Source of the DNA: Tieghemiomyces parasiticus
Taxonomy: Eukaryota > Kickxellomycota > Dimargaritomycetes > Dimargaritales > Dimargaritaceae
Direction of reading: 5' to 3'
DNA: 17,723 nt
Assembly (NCBI GenBank): GCA_027575765.1
Contig: JANBPT010000969.1
Location: forward strand, 1 to 17,723
A program made the position numbers and the translations under genes. The notes under the pieces are model-generated. The model had not been told where the DNA came from. It worked only from the letters and a program-made list of their open reading frames with translations, and made no database searches. Below, one piece after another: positions 1-12,800 of the stretch. Position 1 is the first letter of the stretch; each line of letters starts with the position of its first letter.

Positions 1-803
1 CCAAGGTACCGCGCTAAGGTTAGGGCCCAGACGGCGCGAAGTAGGGAGTTTACGGTCAGCCCCATCCCACGGCAGAACTGTTTGATGGCGAGGAGGCTGG
101 TGGACACGGGGTGACGAATCTCACCGTGCTCAGTTGGCGTGGTGTTGGACTCTCTAGGGAATTGAATTGTGGGGTGCAGCTTGACTCCATCCAGATTGTC
201 ACTCCAGAAAGCCACCATGCCTTCCTGGTCAATGTGGGTCAGATGTCGGATATATTCATGGTACCGGGGCCGTGGCTGGGCCTTCACACCGTGGTAATAC
301 TCCAGGGATTCGGCCATAACAGTACTCTCCGACCAAGCGTCGAGCAAGGCGTGGTGGAACGTGGTGCAGAACAGGTGACGATCAGCCGGACCGCGGTAGA
401 TGGCAAAGCGAAGCAGCGGACCAGTCAGGGTGAACCCACGCGCCCGGTCGGTGGCAAGGTGGTGGTGCTCGGCCTGATCAAGGCCTGTCAGGGGCTGGTC
501 ATGGTAGGTCCACTCGAAATCATTGTCCCGGAGTACCACTTGGAGGAAGGCGTGCTGCGACTGGTCGGCGGGGACAAGGAACTTGGTACGCAGGATCTGG
601 TGGGATCGGACGACCTGCGACCAGCTCTGGTGCAGTTTGGCCACGTCAAGCGGGCCCGTCAGGTCGTAGACCGTCTGCACCATGTAGGCGCTGGGGTCTT
701 TGAGAGTGCTGACGAGAAACCCCTGCTGCAGGCTGGACACGGGCAAGATATCCTCGATGGCCCCGGACTCGACACCCAAGCTTGTCGCAATCTCGGCTGT
801 CAG
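1..803 (-). other. NRPS condensation domain C5, cut by the window edge
   Basis: It starts with EDILPVSSLQQG near residue 4486. The active-site motif reads HHALLDA at 4619-4625, with Ala in place of the usual Gly after Asp; both His and the Asp are kept. The domain is lost at the left edge just after LLRAVWALTLARYLG, so about its last third is missing. What follows (another module, or a terminal condensation-type or thioesterase release domain) cannot be seen. Confidence 0.87.
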
Positions 804-3800
804 ATCCTCAATAGCCACCCCAGAGGAAGCAACGAGTTCAAACGGCTGGTAGGCCATCGTGGTTGAGGGCGAGCTATCGAAGTCTATGATACCAGCAAGC
901 GCCGCAGGGGTGCCGTACTGGAATATCTGCGCGATACTGACATGGATGCCATGGTCACGGCACAGTGAGGAGAGCCGGATGGCCGAGATAGAGTCGCCAC
1001 CCAGTTGGAGGAATGAGTCGTGGATATCGATCTGGGATGCTGACATGTTTAGAACCTGGGCCATGGTGTCGACGATTAGGAGCTGCGCCTCATTCTCCGG
1101 CGCAGTCACTGCACGGTCGCTCGCTTGGCCGATCAAAGAGGATAGGAGATCAAGCAGTCGGCGCTTGTCGGTCTTGCCGTTCGCGGTCCGTGGCAGTTCA
1201 GTTAGCGGGAAGAAGGCACTAGGTACCATGTACGGCGGAAGGTGGGCCACCGCGTGCGCCCTCAGGCTCGATGGAGTAATAGTGTCGGGACAAACAAACG
1301 CATACAGCTTACCAGATGAAAAAACCACTGCGACCGAGCTGACCTCTAAGCACTGACCCAGGACAACCTCAATCTCCTGAGGCTCTACACGATGGCCACG
1401 AACCTTGACCTGATCGTCACTGCGGGCAAAGTACTCCACCGTCCCGTCCAGGAGCCAGCGGCCCACATCGCCCGTACGGTACAGGTAACCACTTCCGGTG
1501 TACGGATTAGGAAGAAGGGCCTTAGAATTAAGATCGGGGCGGTTCACATAGCCGCGGGTGACGCAGATACCACCGACGTAAATCTCTCCAGGCACGCCGA
1601 CCGGTACAGGGCGTAGCTTGTGGTCCAGGATGTAGCACTCAGTGTTGGGAAGGGGGCGGCCGATGGTGACAGGGCCTCCGGAGGTGAACTGCACGGTGTG
1701 GCTTAGTAAACACTCCGTGGGGCCATACATGTTGGTGATGGGGCAGTGGCTTGACCAGCGCTCGGCAAGAGGACGAGGCAGGGCCTCCCCACCGGCCATC
1801 ACATGGCGTAGGTTAGGGTACTTGGTCGGGTCGAGAGTGGCCAGAACGGAGGGTGTGACCATAAAGGCGTCGACCTTGGGCAACGTGTCCAGGAGGTCGT
1901 TGCGCAGCACGACCGTGGCACCGTTGCACAGAGCTGCCAGGATCTCAACGAGGCAACCGTCAAAGGTGAGGGCCATGTTCTGCATCACCCGCATTCCCGA
2001 TCGGATGACAATGACCTCCGGCGACTGCTGGACGATATTTGCCAGGACACGGTGTTCCGTTAGGACGCCCTTGGGCAGCCCGGTAGTGCCAGATGTGTAC
2101 ACTATGTGCGACAGGTTCGTGGGCCGGACCAGGGGCAGCTTAGGACTCGAGAGTTCACTACCACCGGTACCCAGCATAACGTCGAGGGAATCTGCCGCTA
2201 CCCCGGATATTTTGAGAATAGCCTTCACCTTTCCCACTTCGCTAATATTGTACAGGATACGTTGGATTCCGCAGTCACGGGCAATGAACTGCAGGCGGTC
2301 GAGGGGAAGTTTGATATCCAAGGGCACGAAAGCGGCACCTGCCAGGTGCACGCCTACGATCGCGGCGACGGTACTAGGCAGACGGTCAATGAGTAAACCA
2401 ACCGGTTCTTCTCGCTGGACTTCCTGGGAGAGGAGGTGGCGGGCGATGATCCTGGACTTCTCCAGGAGTTCCCGGTAGGTCCAGATGATGGTGCCCGAGA
2501 CGGGGTCATCGTACTCGACGGCGGGGTGGTCAGGGGTTCGTTCAGCTTGCTTAGTAAACAGTGCGGGAATACAAATGTCGAAGTCGATGGGTTTAGTAGG
2601 CTGCGCCATGTCAATAGTAAGGTGTTGGAGCTCAGCTGGGGAGAGTAGGTCCAGGTCAGCCAGACTAGACGAACCGCTGTGCTGCTGGAGAATATCCGCC
2701 ATCTGACATAGAGTAGACCGTAAGTGACGACCTAGAGCCTTAACATAGGGACGGGAAAATTGGCTTGCACTCCAGTTAAGAACGGCTGTCAGCTGACCAT
2801 GCTCCATCTGTGCCATCCCCGTCAGCGCATACTCGGCGGATTCGACAGCCTTGAGGTCTGAAAACGTGACAGCGTGATCGTCGCTGTCTATGCCAGCGTT
2901 GGGGTAGTTTTCATAGACCAGCATCGTATTGAACATGTCAGTGACTCGAAGGTCGCCCTCGACCCAGTAATTCAGATCAGCAAGGTGGCAGTGGTCGACA
3001 GCGACCAGTCGCTGACTTTGCGCATTGATGCCCTGAAGAAAGTCCTGAAGCTCCATATCCGTTCCTATTGTTACACGACACGGTACGGTGTTGATCAGGC
3101 AACCTACAATGCCGTCGACACCGGGCAAGTCCAGGGCACGACCCGACACAGTATTGCCAAACACGATGTCGGATAGGCCGGTGTAGCGGTGGAGGAGGTA
3201 GGCCCAGGCGGCCTTGAGCAGGGTGTACACGGTCAACCCGTGGTCTTGAACTAGGGTCTGTAGGTGGGCCGCATCATCGTAGATAACAATGTGGAGCACG
3301 GTATCGGTGCAGGGAGAACTGAGTGCCTTAGGCAGAGTTAGCGTCGTCGGTTGCTCAATATCTCGCAAGTAGTCCCCCCATACAGTCCGCGCCTTCGTAT
3401 CATCCAGGTTCCCAATATGCTCTACGTAGTTGGCAAAGGCAACCGCGGGAGACAAACTGGCTGATGGGCCAGACAATAGGAAGTGACGAAGTTCCTGTAT
3501 AAAAATTCCGAACGACCAGCCATCGATCAGCGCGTGGTGAATCGTCGTGACAAGGCGAAGTCTGGCCTGCGTATAAGCTACAACACAGTAGCGGAGTAGC
3601 GGCTGGTCCGGGGTGAAGCCCAGGGCCTTGTCGCTACGTAAGTAATCCTCCTCGTCCTGTACGCCAACTCCTGACCAGCATCCAACTGCTCGCCAGCCGA
3701 ATCGAGGCCGCCGTGACACCACCTGGATGCCATTGCTCCGGGCGTTGCTGAAGGAGGTTAGGAAGACGGTGCGCAGGATGGAGTGGCGGGCAACGACTGC

Positions 3801-6800
3801 CTCGAGGGCGTGGAGGAGGACGTCGCTGTCGCTGACACCGTCGATGGTCATGGCGAACTGGAGAAGGTATTCAGTGGGGTCCTTGGCGGTAGCCGTCCAG
3901 AGTCCCTGCTGCATGGGCGTCATGGGGTACAAATTCTCCACCTCGGCGACGGTCAGTCCCAGGGTGGGGAGATCGGCGACGATCTTGGCCATGTCATTCA
4001 GACTGGCCTCGAGCAAAGGGAAGTCTGACGGCACCCACAGGCCGGTAAGATCGAGGGTAGCAACTTCAGCCAAGCACCTGACTAGCTCGTCGCCCAGGGC
4101 CGCCACGGTAGCAGTTGGGACCACCTGCGGGCAGTAGTTGACTGTCAGTTCTAGGCCGGTGTTGGTTTGTCGGCCGAGCACCTCCAGCACGTGTGGCCGG
4201 AGCTCCTCAGGATCGCAAGTGGGGATGTGGCCAAAAACATCGTGGCGAACAACCCAGGGTGCCCTTCCCTGTCCGGTAAGGGCATAGTCACCTGTAGTAC
4301 GGCCCAGGAAGTTGAACACGACCCCCATGGGGCAATAGCTGGGAGTCGAGTCGGGATTTGAAGTGAGGGGCGTTGTCGACCAGCCAGTCTCCAGACCGTG
4401 GAAGGGTAGACCCCGTTTTGCGTATTTGACCTGGCGAAGGTAGCCACGCAAGTCACCCGAGGGTGGGCCAGTCACGGTAATGGGTAGGATAGTAGTGAAC
4501 CAGCCCACCGTGCGGCTGAGGTCTAGTCCATCATGCCAGGGGTGACGCCCATGTGACTCCGTATGTACCGTGGTGGTGGGGGACTGGGTCACTATGGCCA
4601 ATGCCCCGCATACGGCAGCCAGGAGGAGCTCGTCAAGGCGGAAGAAATCACCGGCGATCTGAATCAGCGATTCGGAAACCTCGGTGGGAACCTGTACGGT
4701 GTAGCTGACCTCGCCCGCCGCTACGTTGGCGGCCAATGAAGCGGGACTATGCAGCAAGGACCAAGGCCGGCCGGCTACCGCGGGCTCTGGGTCTAAGGTG
4801 GTCGCGGTCACCGTTTGGCGCCATCGGGCGAGCTCCGTGGCCCAGGAGGCGAATTGCAGACGGGGCGGTGGAGGCACCTGGCCGTTCAACAGTGAGGCGA
4901 GGTCTTCCAGCAATATGGACCAGGATACGAGGTCCACGACCAAGTGGTGGATCGTCAGGAAGAGCAGGGACGGCGCTGGACCAGAGCCGTCCGCTCGAGG
5001 GTCCAGATGAACCAGTGCAGCCGCTACGTTGCGGCCCTGGTGGATGTCGATCGCCTGCTGCACTTGGGAGCAGAGCTGGGACAACCCCTGCTCGGTACAG
5101 GTAGCCTCGTGGACCTGGTGGCCCAGGGAAGTGAACGGGACCGGTATGCTCTGGGACCACTGTTCTTCCGGGTCATGGCTAAACCGGGTGCGCAGCACAG
5201 GGTGGTGGTTGACCAGAAGGAGTAGGGCCGTCTCAAGGGCGTCCCGGGATACGGGACGAGTCAGTTCTAGCAAGAAAGACTGGTCGAAGCGATTGACGTT
5301 CCGTAAGCCCTGGGCGAAAAACCAGGATTGTATCGAAGTCAGGGGGAATGGCACCCCGTAGGGAATAGGGGTCAACTCGGAGTTGGCCATCCGCCCCAGG
5401 GGTTCGACTGCGGTAGCCACTTCAGAAAGGGGCTGGTTTTTGAGCAGGGCAGGGACCGGTAGACGATAGCCCGACTGGCGGCATCGCGCGGAGACCTGGA
5501 TGGCCGAGATGGAGTCCCCCCCAAGCTTAAAGAACGAGAGATGGCCGATGGTCGGGTCCCGCGGCAAACCCAACACGCTGGCCACCGCCGCCCATAGGAC
5601 CAGTAGGGCGTCGCCTTGGACCTGCCCATGTGATTCGCCCTGCGCGGATCGCTGCAGCGTGCGGAGGTACTCTGTAAACAGCGCAAGCAGGGCTGGTCGG
5701 TCCGCCTTGCCATTGGGAGTGCAAGGAATGCGGTCGAGGCCTAAGCTGTGGTTAGGTACCATGTAGGCCGGCAGGACCCTCCGTAGTGCCGATGCAATGG
5801 ATTGCTCGTCCAGCTGATGGGGGCATATAAAGGCCACCAGACTGCGCTCGTGGACCAGGACATGGGCATCTTGTACACCCGGAAGGCCGAGGATGGCCCC
5901 GCGCACCTCGGCCAACTCAATACGGAACCCGCGCAGCTTGACCTGGTCGTCGCGACGGCCCAGGCTCTCTACCTCACCGCTAGGTAGCCAGCGGCCCAGG
6001 TCGCCGGTACGGTACACTAGACCGTCAGAGTAGGGCAGACTGACGAACTTGGCGTCGTTGAGATCGGGCCGGTTGACGTAGCCTGCGCTGACCCCCAGGC
6101 CGCCGACGCAGATTTCTCCTACCACGCCGATCGGCACAAGCCGGTCGAACCGGTTTACGATAAAGCATTCGCTGCCAGTGATGGGCCGACCGATGGTGAC
6201 AGGTCGGCCAGGTTCAACCTCCCAGGCATGGCTGCAGACGGTTATCTCCGTCGGGCCGTACTGGTTTTGTACCCGGCAGTAGGGTAGCCATTTCGCTGCC
6301 AGTTCCGCTGGCAACGGCTCACCAGCAGTAGTGATACGACGCAGGTTGGGATAGTCAGTAGGGCTAAGGGACCCGAGGACAGAGGGGGTCATCAAAACGC
6401 TCTCTGCCCGGCGCAGGGCGGCCGGGATGTCGCCGTCGCTAAATACCAGGGTTGATGATGTAGAAAGCGGCGACAGCGCCACGAGGATGAAAGAGTCAAA
6501 CCCCACGGCCATGACTTGCAGGACACGGGAACCGGGGGCAGAGCAGAGCGTGGCCTCTGGCGCAAGCAGTAGGTTGGTGAGGCCGGCATGCCGGATCATG
6601 ACGCCCTTGGGCTGACCGGTCGTTCCCGACGTGAAAATAATGTAGGCCAGGTCTTCAGGGTAGGGTTGGTAAGCGAAGGGCTCAGGGCTGGGGCCGATCT
6701 CGGCCCGCAGTAGCCTTAACCCGGGCAGGGCTTCCGTCCAGGTCACTTCGGCGTCAGTCAGGTTCAGAACGTGGGTGCACTGCGCCGCCTTGACCATATA

Positions 6801-9800
6801 GCGCTGGCGCTCTGCAGGCAGATTCCGGTCGACAGGGACGTAGACAGCCCGGATCAGCCAGAGGGCCAGCATGGTCATGACGGTGGCTGGGCAACTCTCC
6901 ACAATGACAGCCACCCGCTCCTGCGGCTGAACGCTATGGCCCTGTAGGGCGCGGGCCAGGTGGTGGATTCGGGCATCCATTTCGGCGTAGGTTACAGTCT
7001 CGATCTGGGATTCGAGGGCCATCGTGCCAGGGCTGTGCTGGACGCTGTCACGGAAGAGGGTGAGGGCACTGATGCTGCTGGCCCTGGAAGGGTCGAACTT
7101 GCCAGGGTTCCGGCCAAACTGGTCGAGTAGTAGACGCTCCTCCGCCGGGCAGACCAAAGGGGCCAGGCAGAGGGATCGGGAGCTGGTGCGGGCGACCTGG
7201 CAGTAGTGGAGCAGGTTGTTCCCGAGGCGCTGGATGGTGGTGGACTTAAAGAGGTCGGGGTTGTACTGGAGAGTCATGGCGGGCTGCCGGTCGGTGAGGT
7301 CGAGGCGAACGATCAGGTCGTGCCACAGGGCAACGCACGATTGGTGGTAAATGCCCGGTTCAGCAAAGTCAACGTGCACGCCGACACGGACAGGGTGCCA
7401 GCGTGAGTAGGCTGGTGGCCGTGCTAGGGCAGTGTAGGGGTCGTAGTCGGGGGTCAGGTAACACAGGGAGCGACGTAGCTGCTGGGATAGGGCTGTACTG
7501 AGATCATTAAGGGTTGACGCACCTACCAGGCCCTGGACTCGCACGGGACAGGAGGCGTGGGCCAATGCGGGCGAGTCTAGCCCTTCGCATTGTAACCCCC
7601 GATTAAGGAGCATATCTACCATTACACCCTCAGCGCCGCTTATTCTCTCCAGATAGGACCCCACCAGTGCAGCCCATGGGACAGGCAGGGCCTGGTAGTC
7701 TTTGACGAGCGAGGTCAACCCACCGATGACCCCCGGGTCCAGGTCGAAGCGGACGGAGGTAGAATGAAACGTGGGTACTCGCGGACGGGGTTGGCTGGGC
7801 GGTAGGCCCTGGTCCGTGGGTGCTTCTGCCAGCAAGGCCTCCCAGTATGCACGGGCGGGCTGGTCGGACATCCCGGGGTTAGGGGCGACCGCATAGGCTT
7901 GCGTGAGCGACGGGCTAATGACGTACCCTCGACCTTCGTGCTTCGCGCCTATTGCGAGCTGGAGCTCATAAGTGAGTTGGTTGAAGAGAGCATCGGGGGC
8001 CAGGATCGGGTGTGCACGGACGATGAGCTCTGGTGGTTCGGGGCGGTAGGCGACAGTTAGCAAATCCGTGCTGACCAAGAGGTTGCTGTTCCCTTCGAGT
8101 TCGTCGCAGCGGAGAGCTAGGAACCCAGTGGCGGCTGGCGCTTTTAGGTGTGAATGCCTTGGGCCAAGAACATGGGTCAGAAGGCGGCCCTCCTCCTTCC
8201 GTACGGTAGTGCGCAGCCATTCGACCGTGTCCATGAACCGGTCGAGGATACACTTAAGGTCTGACTGCGTGACCTGGTCGGGAAGCCGGAGTCTGGCTTG
8301 GTGGTGAAACTGGCTGGGGTCCTCCGAGAGTTCGCAGGCAAGCCAGACCTGGGTCTGATACGGTGTAGCACTCGCTGTGCGTAGATCCACTAAACTGGCG
8401 CGTGCCGTCTGGTCGGCGGGATCGGACCTAAGAGCGAGCCGAGCGGCTGGGGGTGTGATTTGCCTGGCCAATGTGGGCCAGTTATCACAGGCCACGATGG
8501 ACCGGATGCTCAGGGACGTACCAAAACGCTGGCTGATGCGGTATTGCAGTTGCAAAAGTAAGGTGGACTTGGCGAGTACGCACGTCCAGACATCTTCGGT
8601 CAGTTTGGCCTCAAGCCCGACGCTCAGGAGTAGATCGGTACAGGTCACCGCTATCCATCTATTAACGCTGTCCAAGGGTACAATCCGATCCTCACCGTCC
8701 GACACTAAAAGACAGGCCTCCGCGAGTCGGATGAACTCCCCATCATCTGCGCCGGACAGGTGGGGGAAAGAATCGAGCGAGATAATTGCGGCGGGCACGA
8801 GGGCCGAGGGAAGGCTGAACCCGAGTAGTAAAGCCCTAAGCGAATCGCACTCTGCCTCCGCAGCCGCGGTGCGGGTTACAATGCGGCCGTCGCAGGTCAC
8901 CACAGAGTACGGCGAATCCAACCCCTTGCCGGCCAGATACCGGTCCAGGGTTACAAGGGGGATCTGGACGCCATCAGCGGTGATGTGCCGTCCAGGACTT
9001 CTCGGTACCGGATCAGAATGACCCAGCGACACCTCGCTGATTGTGGCGTTGTCCGACGCCCCCGTAAGTGTGGACAGCACGGAGCTGATCAGCTGCACCA
9101 GTCGAGCGATATCAGCCTCGCCACAAAACATTCGTTCGTAGTAGCACTTGACGCCCACGGCTCCGGGCTCGTCGACAAAGTTAACCGAGAGTGGGTACTC
9201 GGTAAACTCATGGAGCTGCAACAAATCCATGCCAACGTCGCCGCCCTGGAGGGATGCCTGGGGGAAATTCTCCAAACCGCCAATGGCACGGAACAGAGGC
9301 GAAGTGGAAGTGTGACTGCCCCAGCCGTTAACCTTAACTAGACTGGTATGTTCATACGGAATCATCCGGGTGGCGTCGGCTTGGAGCTGCTGGAGCCACG
9401 CACCAAGGGGCTGATCGGTCAGGTGGAAACGCACTGGAACGGTGTTGAGGCAGGGGCCGACGACGTTAGCGATACCTGGGATGTCCAGGTTACGACCCGA
9501 CACCACGAAGCCAATGACGAGGTCGTCCCGGGCCAGGTAGTGACCCAGCACCAAGGCGTAGGTAGCCCTGAGAAGGGTGGAGAGAGTCACACCGAACCGC
9601 TGGGCGGTCTGGAGTAGGGCAGGCTTGGAGACAGCGAGGGGGCAGTGGTATAATGCGAATCCGTGATCTCCAGTAGGCTCCACGGCGAGCATGGGCGCCG
9701 GTGTGGGTCGCACCCCGTCAAGGTACTCTTCCCAGAATACACGGGCCAACTCCTCCTTCTGGGTAACTACCTGCTCGACTACCTGGCGGAAGGAAGAGAT

Positions 9801-12800
9801 GTCCCCCCTGGTCGGCATTTCAGGGGATGTGTACAGCTGGCACAGGTCATGTAGCAGCAGTGGGATCGACCAACCGTCGACCAGGGCGTGGTGCATGGTA
9901 ATGACTTGCAGGTACTCATTGGGGCACTCGGTGGGGGACACGTGGACCCGGACCATGGGTTGGGCCATGTCGAAGCCCAGGGCGCGGTTCGCGTTGAAAA
10001 AGTCGGTCAGGGAAGGAAGGGGTGCCTCGGCTAGGCGCCAGGTCAGCGGTGCGCGGTGTAGAACAACCTGGGCAAGCCCGTTGCCACGCGGTGCGGCGGT
10101 CGGAATAAAGACAGTACGTAGGACGCTGTGGCGCTGCAGTAAGTTCACCCAAGCTTGCTGGAGCCGGTCGAGATCTACATTACCGGAGAAACTCACCGCT
10201 GCTTGAACCAGGTAGGCCGAGGGGTCCTGCAGTGTAGCAACGAGCAGACCGCCCTGCATGGGGGTACAGGGCAGGATATCCGCTACGTCGGAAGCAGCCA
10301 TGTCGCGTTCCTCCAGGTCGGCCAGAAGGGCGTCGAATTCCTGGGCGGTGGGCTGGAGTAACGGCGCATCGAATCGAGTGAGAAGCGGCTGGACGGAAGC
10401 CGTTGGGGTGGCGGCCAGGTGCTCGAGGTCTTGGCGCCACAGGTTGATCAGTTGCTCAGCCCATTGGGTCCCATACACCCGCGGATTGTACTCCATGACC
10501 AGGCGCAGCCGGTCCTGGTTGACGAGGGGCATGGGGTTGATGTCGAAGATGACGTATTCGTCGGGGGCAAAGTCGTGCAGGCCGAAGCGGTCATCCCATT
10601 CGATACTAACCGCACCACTGTCTGCGCCACCCGCCTCCGCATTGCCGAACCGGCCAAAGTAGTTGAACTGGATGTCGAGGTGATCGGGGGTTTTGGCCAG
10701 GAGCTTGGCCCGCTCAGTTGGGTCCGCCCCCGGCATGTGGCGGAGTAGACTGTAGGGAAAACCACGCACGGGGATCTGCTGCATCGCCTCCTTGGTGTGA
10801 TGCAGAGTGGCCAGGACCGAGCTGCCCAAGGGTACGTCCAGGACCAAGGGGTACAGGGCGGTGAACCAGCCGACGGTACGACTCACATCCATGGCGTCCG
10901 ACCAGGGCTCGCGACCGTGGCCCTCCATCACAAAGGAGACCTGGGTGGTACCCAACGCCTGGCAGTAGGCCCGGGCAAAGGTGGCCAGGAGCATGTCCCG
11001 TGGGGTGACACGCCATTGTGGCGCCAGTTGCAGCAGGAGCCGGGTGGTGAACTCCCGGTCGAATTCGTGGGATATGGATAGGCGGGCAGCGGTGGGCACT
11101 GGGTCAAGGACCTCTGGGGGAGGCAGGAGTTGGCGGTTATCCACTGTCATGCTCTGCACGGGCCAGGCATCGGCAGTGAGGGTCCGGGCGTAGTCATCCA
11201 ACTGGCTGCACCAGGTCTGGAAGGACAGGGTCTTGGGCGGCAGCTGACCCCCGGTGAGCAGGGTCTGCAGGTCCTCGATCAGGACGCGCCAGGAGACCAG
11301 GTCAACCAGGGCGTGGTGGATGGTCCAGAACAGACGTTTGTGTTTGGGTCGATCATGTGAGTGGATGACGCAGGCGGCCATAATGGGCCCATCGGTGAGG
11401 TTTAAACTGGCCTGGACCTTCAGAATGCGGTCGGCGTAGTCGCTTTCAGCCATGGTGGCCTCGATGAGGCTAACGTGGTCAGGGATTGCCTCGGACGAAG
11501 GAATGTACTGCGTCCAAGCACCCTGGTCGTTTAGAAGGAAGCGAGCACGCAGGATGTCATGGTGGTTGACCAGTTGGACCAGGGCGCGGTTAACTTGGTC
11601 AAGGGTGACGGAAGTGCACACGCGCAGGGTGAACGACTGGTTGAAGTGGTGCGGGTTGCGGAGCGGTTGGCTAAAGAACCGGTGCTGGATAGGGGTAAGC
11701 TCGACTGGGCCTTGCACTTGACACTGATTTGCTTCGGCTGCGACCTTGGCAAGTGGCGTCAGTCGGGCGGCCAAGGCTCGAAGCTGGCGGCATTCGTAGA
11801 TGAGTGGCACGGTGATTCTGAACCCCAACTGTTGACATTTAGATACGAGAAGGATTGCTGAGATGGAGTCTCCGCCGACGCGGAAGAAGTCGTCAGTCGC
11901 TCCAATACGCTCGACTGAGAGTGATAGGACCTGGGCCCAGGCCTCGCGCAGACGGAGTTCAAGGTCGGTGAAGTCACTGGAATCAACGGGGGGTACCTCT
12001 GGAATGGGTGCGGCGAGGTCTGGCAAGGCCCTACGGTCAACCTTGCCGTTGGTAGTCAGTGGGAGTTGAGTCACCGGGGCAACGTGATCGGGCACCATGA
12101 ATTTGGCCAGACGGCTACGGAGGTGGTCGAGCAGGGCCGAGATATCCACTGATTGTGGCTCCACGAACAGGACCAGGCGATCATTCCGCACCGCCGCCAC
12201 GGCGAGTTGAACGGTAGAAAAACTAATGGCGGTGGCCTCGACCTCCTCGAGTTCGATACGATAACCGCGTAGCTTGACCTGATGGTCCATGCGGCCCAAC
12301 AGGTCGACATGACCGTTGGACAACCAACGGGCCCGGTCGCCCGTCAGGTACACGCGACCGGGACCGAACGGGTTAGCAGTGAACCTCTGGGCGGTGAGTT
12401 CGGGTTGGTTGCAGTAGCCACGTGCCACACCTAAACCGCCGATGAGGAGCTGACCGGGTGCACCCACCGGGACCAAGTGCAGGTCGTCGTCAACAATGTA
12501 GGCCAGGACGTTGCGCAGGGGCTGGCCTACGGTTATCATGTCGTTTATGCAAAGGACAGAGGCGAGGCTGATCACGGTTGTTTCGGTGGGACCATAGCCA
12601 TTGACGAGGCCACAGTGTGAACTCCAGGAGGTAACCAAGCGCTGGTTGCAGGGCTCTCCACCGCAGATAATTCCGCGGAGCAGTGGGAACTGCTCAGGAC
12701 GCAGCTTAGCTAGAAAGGACGGCGTGACACTGGCAGTATGGACACCTGCGAGATCACCAAGCAGGTCTGGACCAGGGAGGACCAGCGTTCCACCATTGCA

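Noticed and set aside
111..866. A 251-codon plus-strand open frame and many others (for example 1642-2478, 8377-9021) opposite the NRPS
   Set aside because: They lie antisense to clearly conserved NRPS domains, have low-complexity, unfamiliar translations, and are expected shadows of a GC-rich gene.
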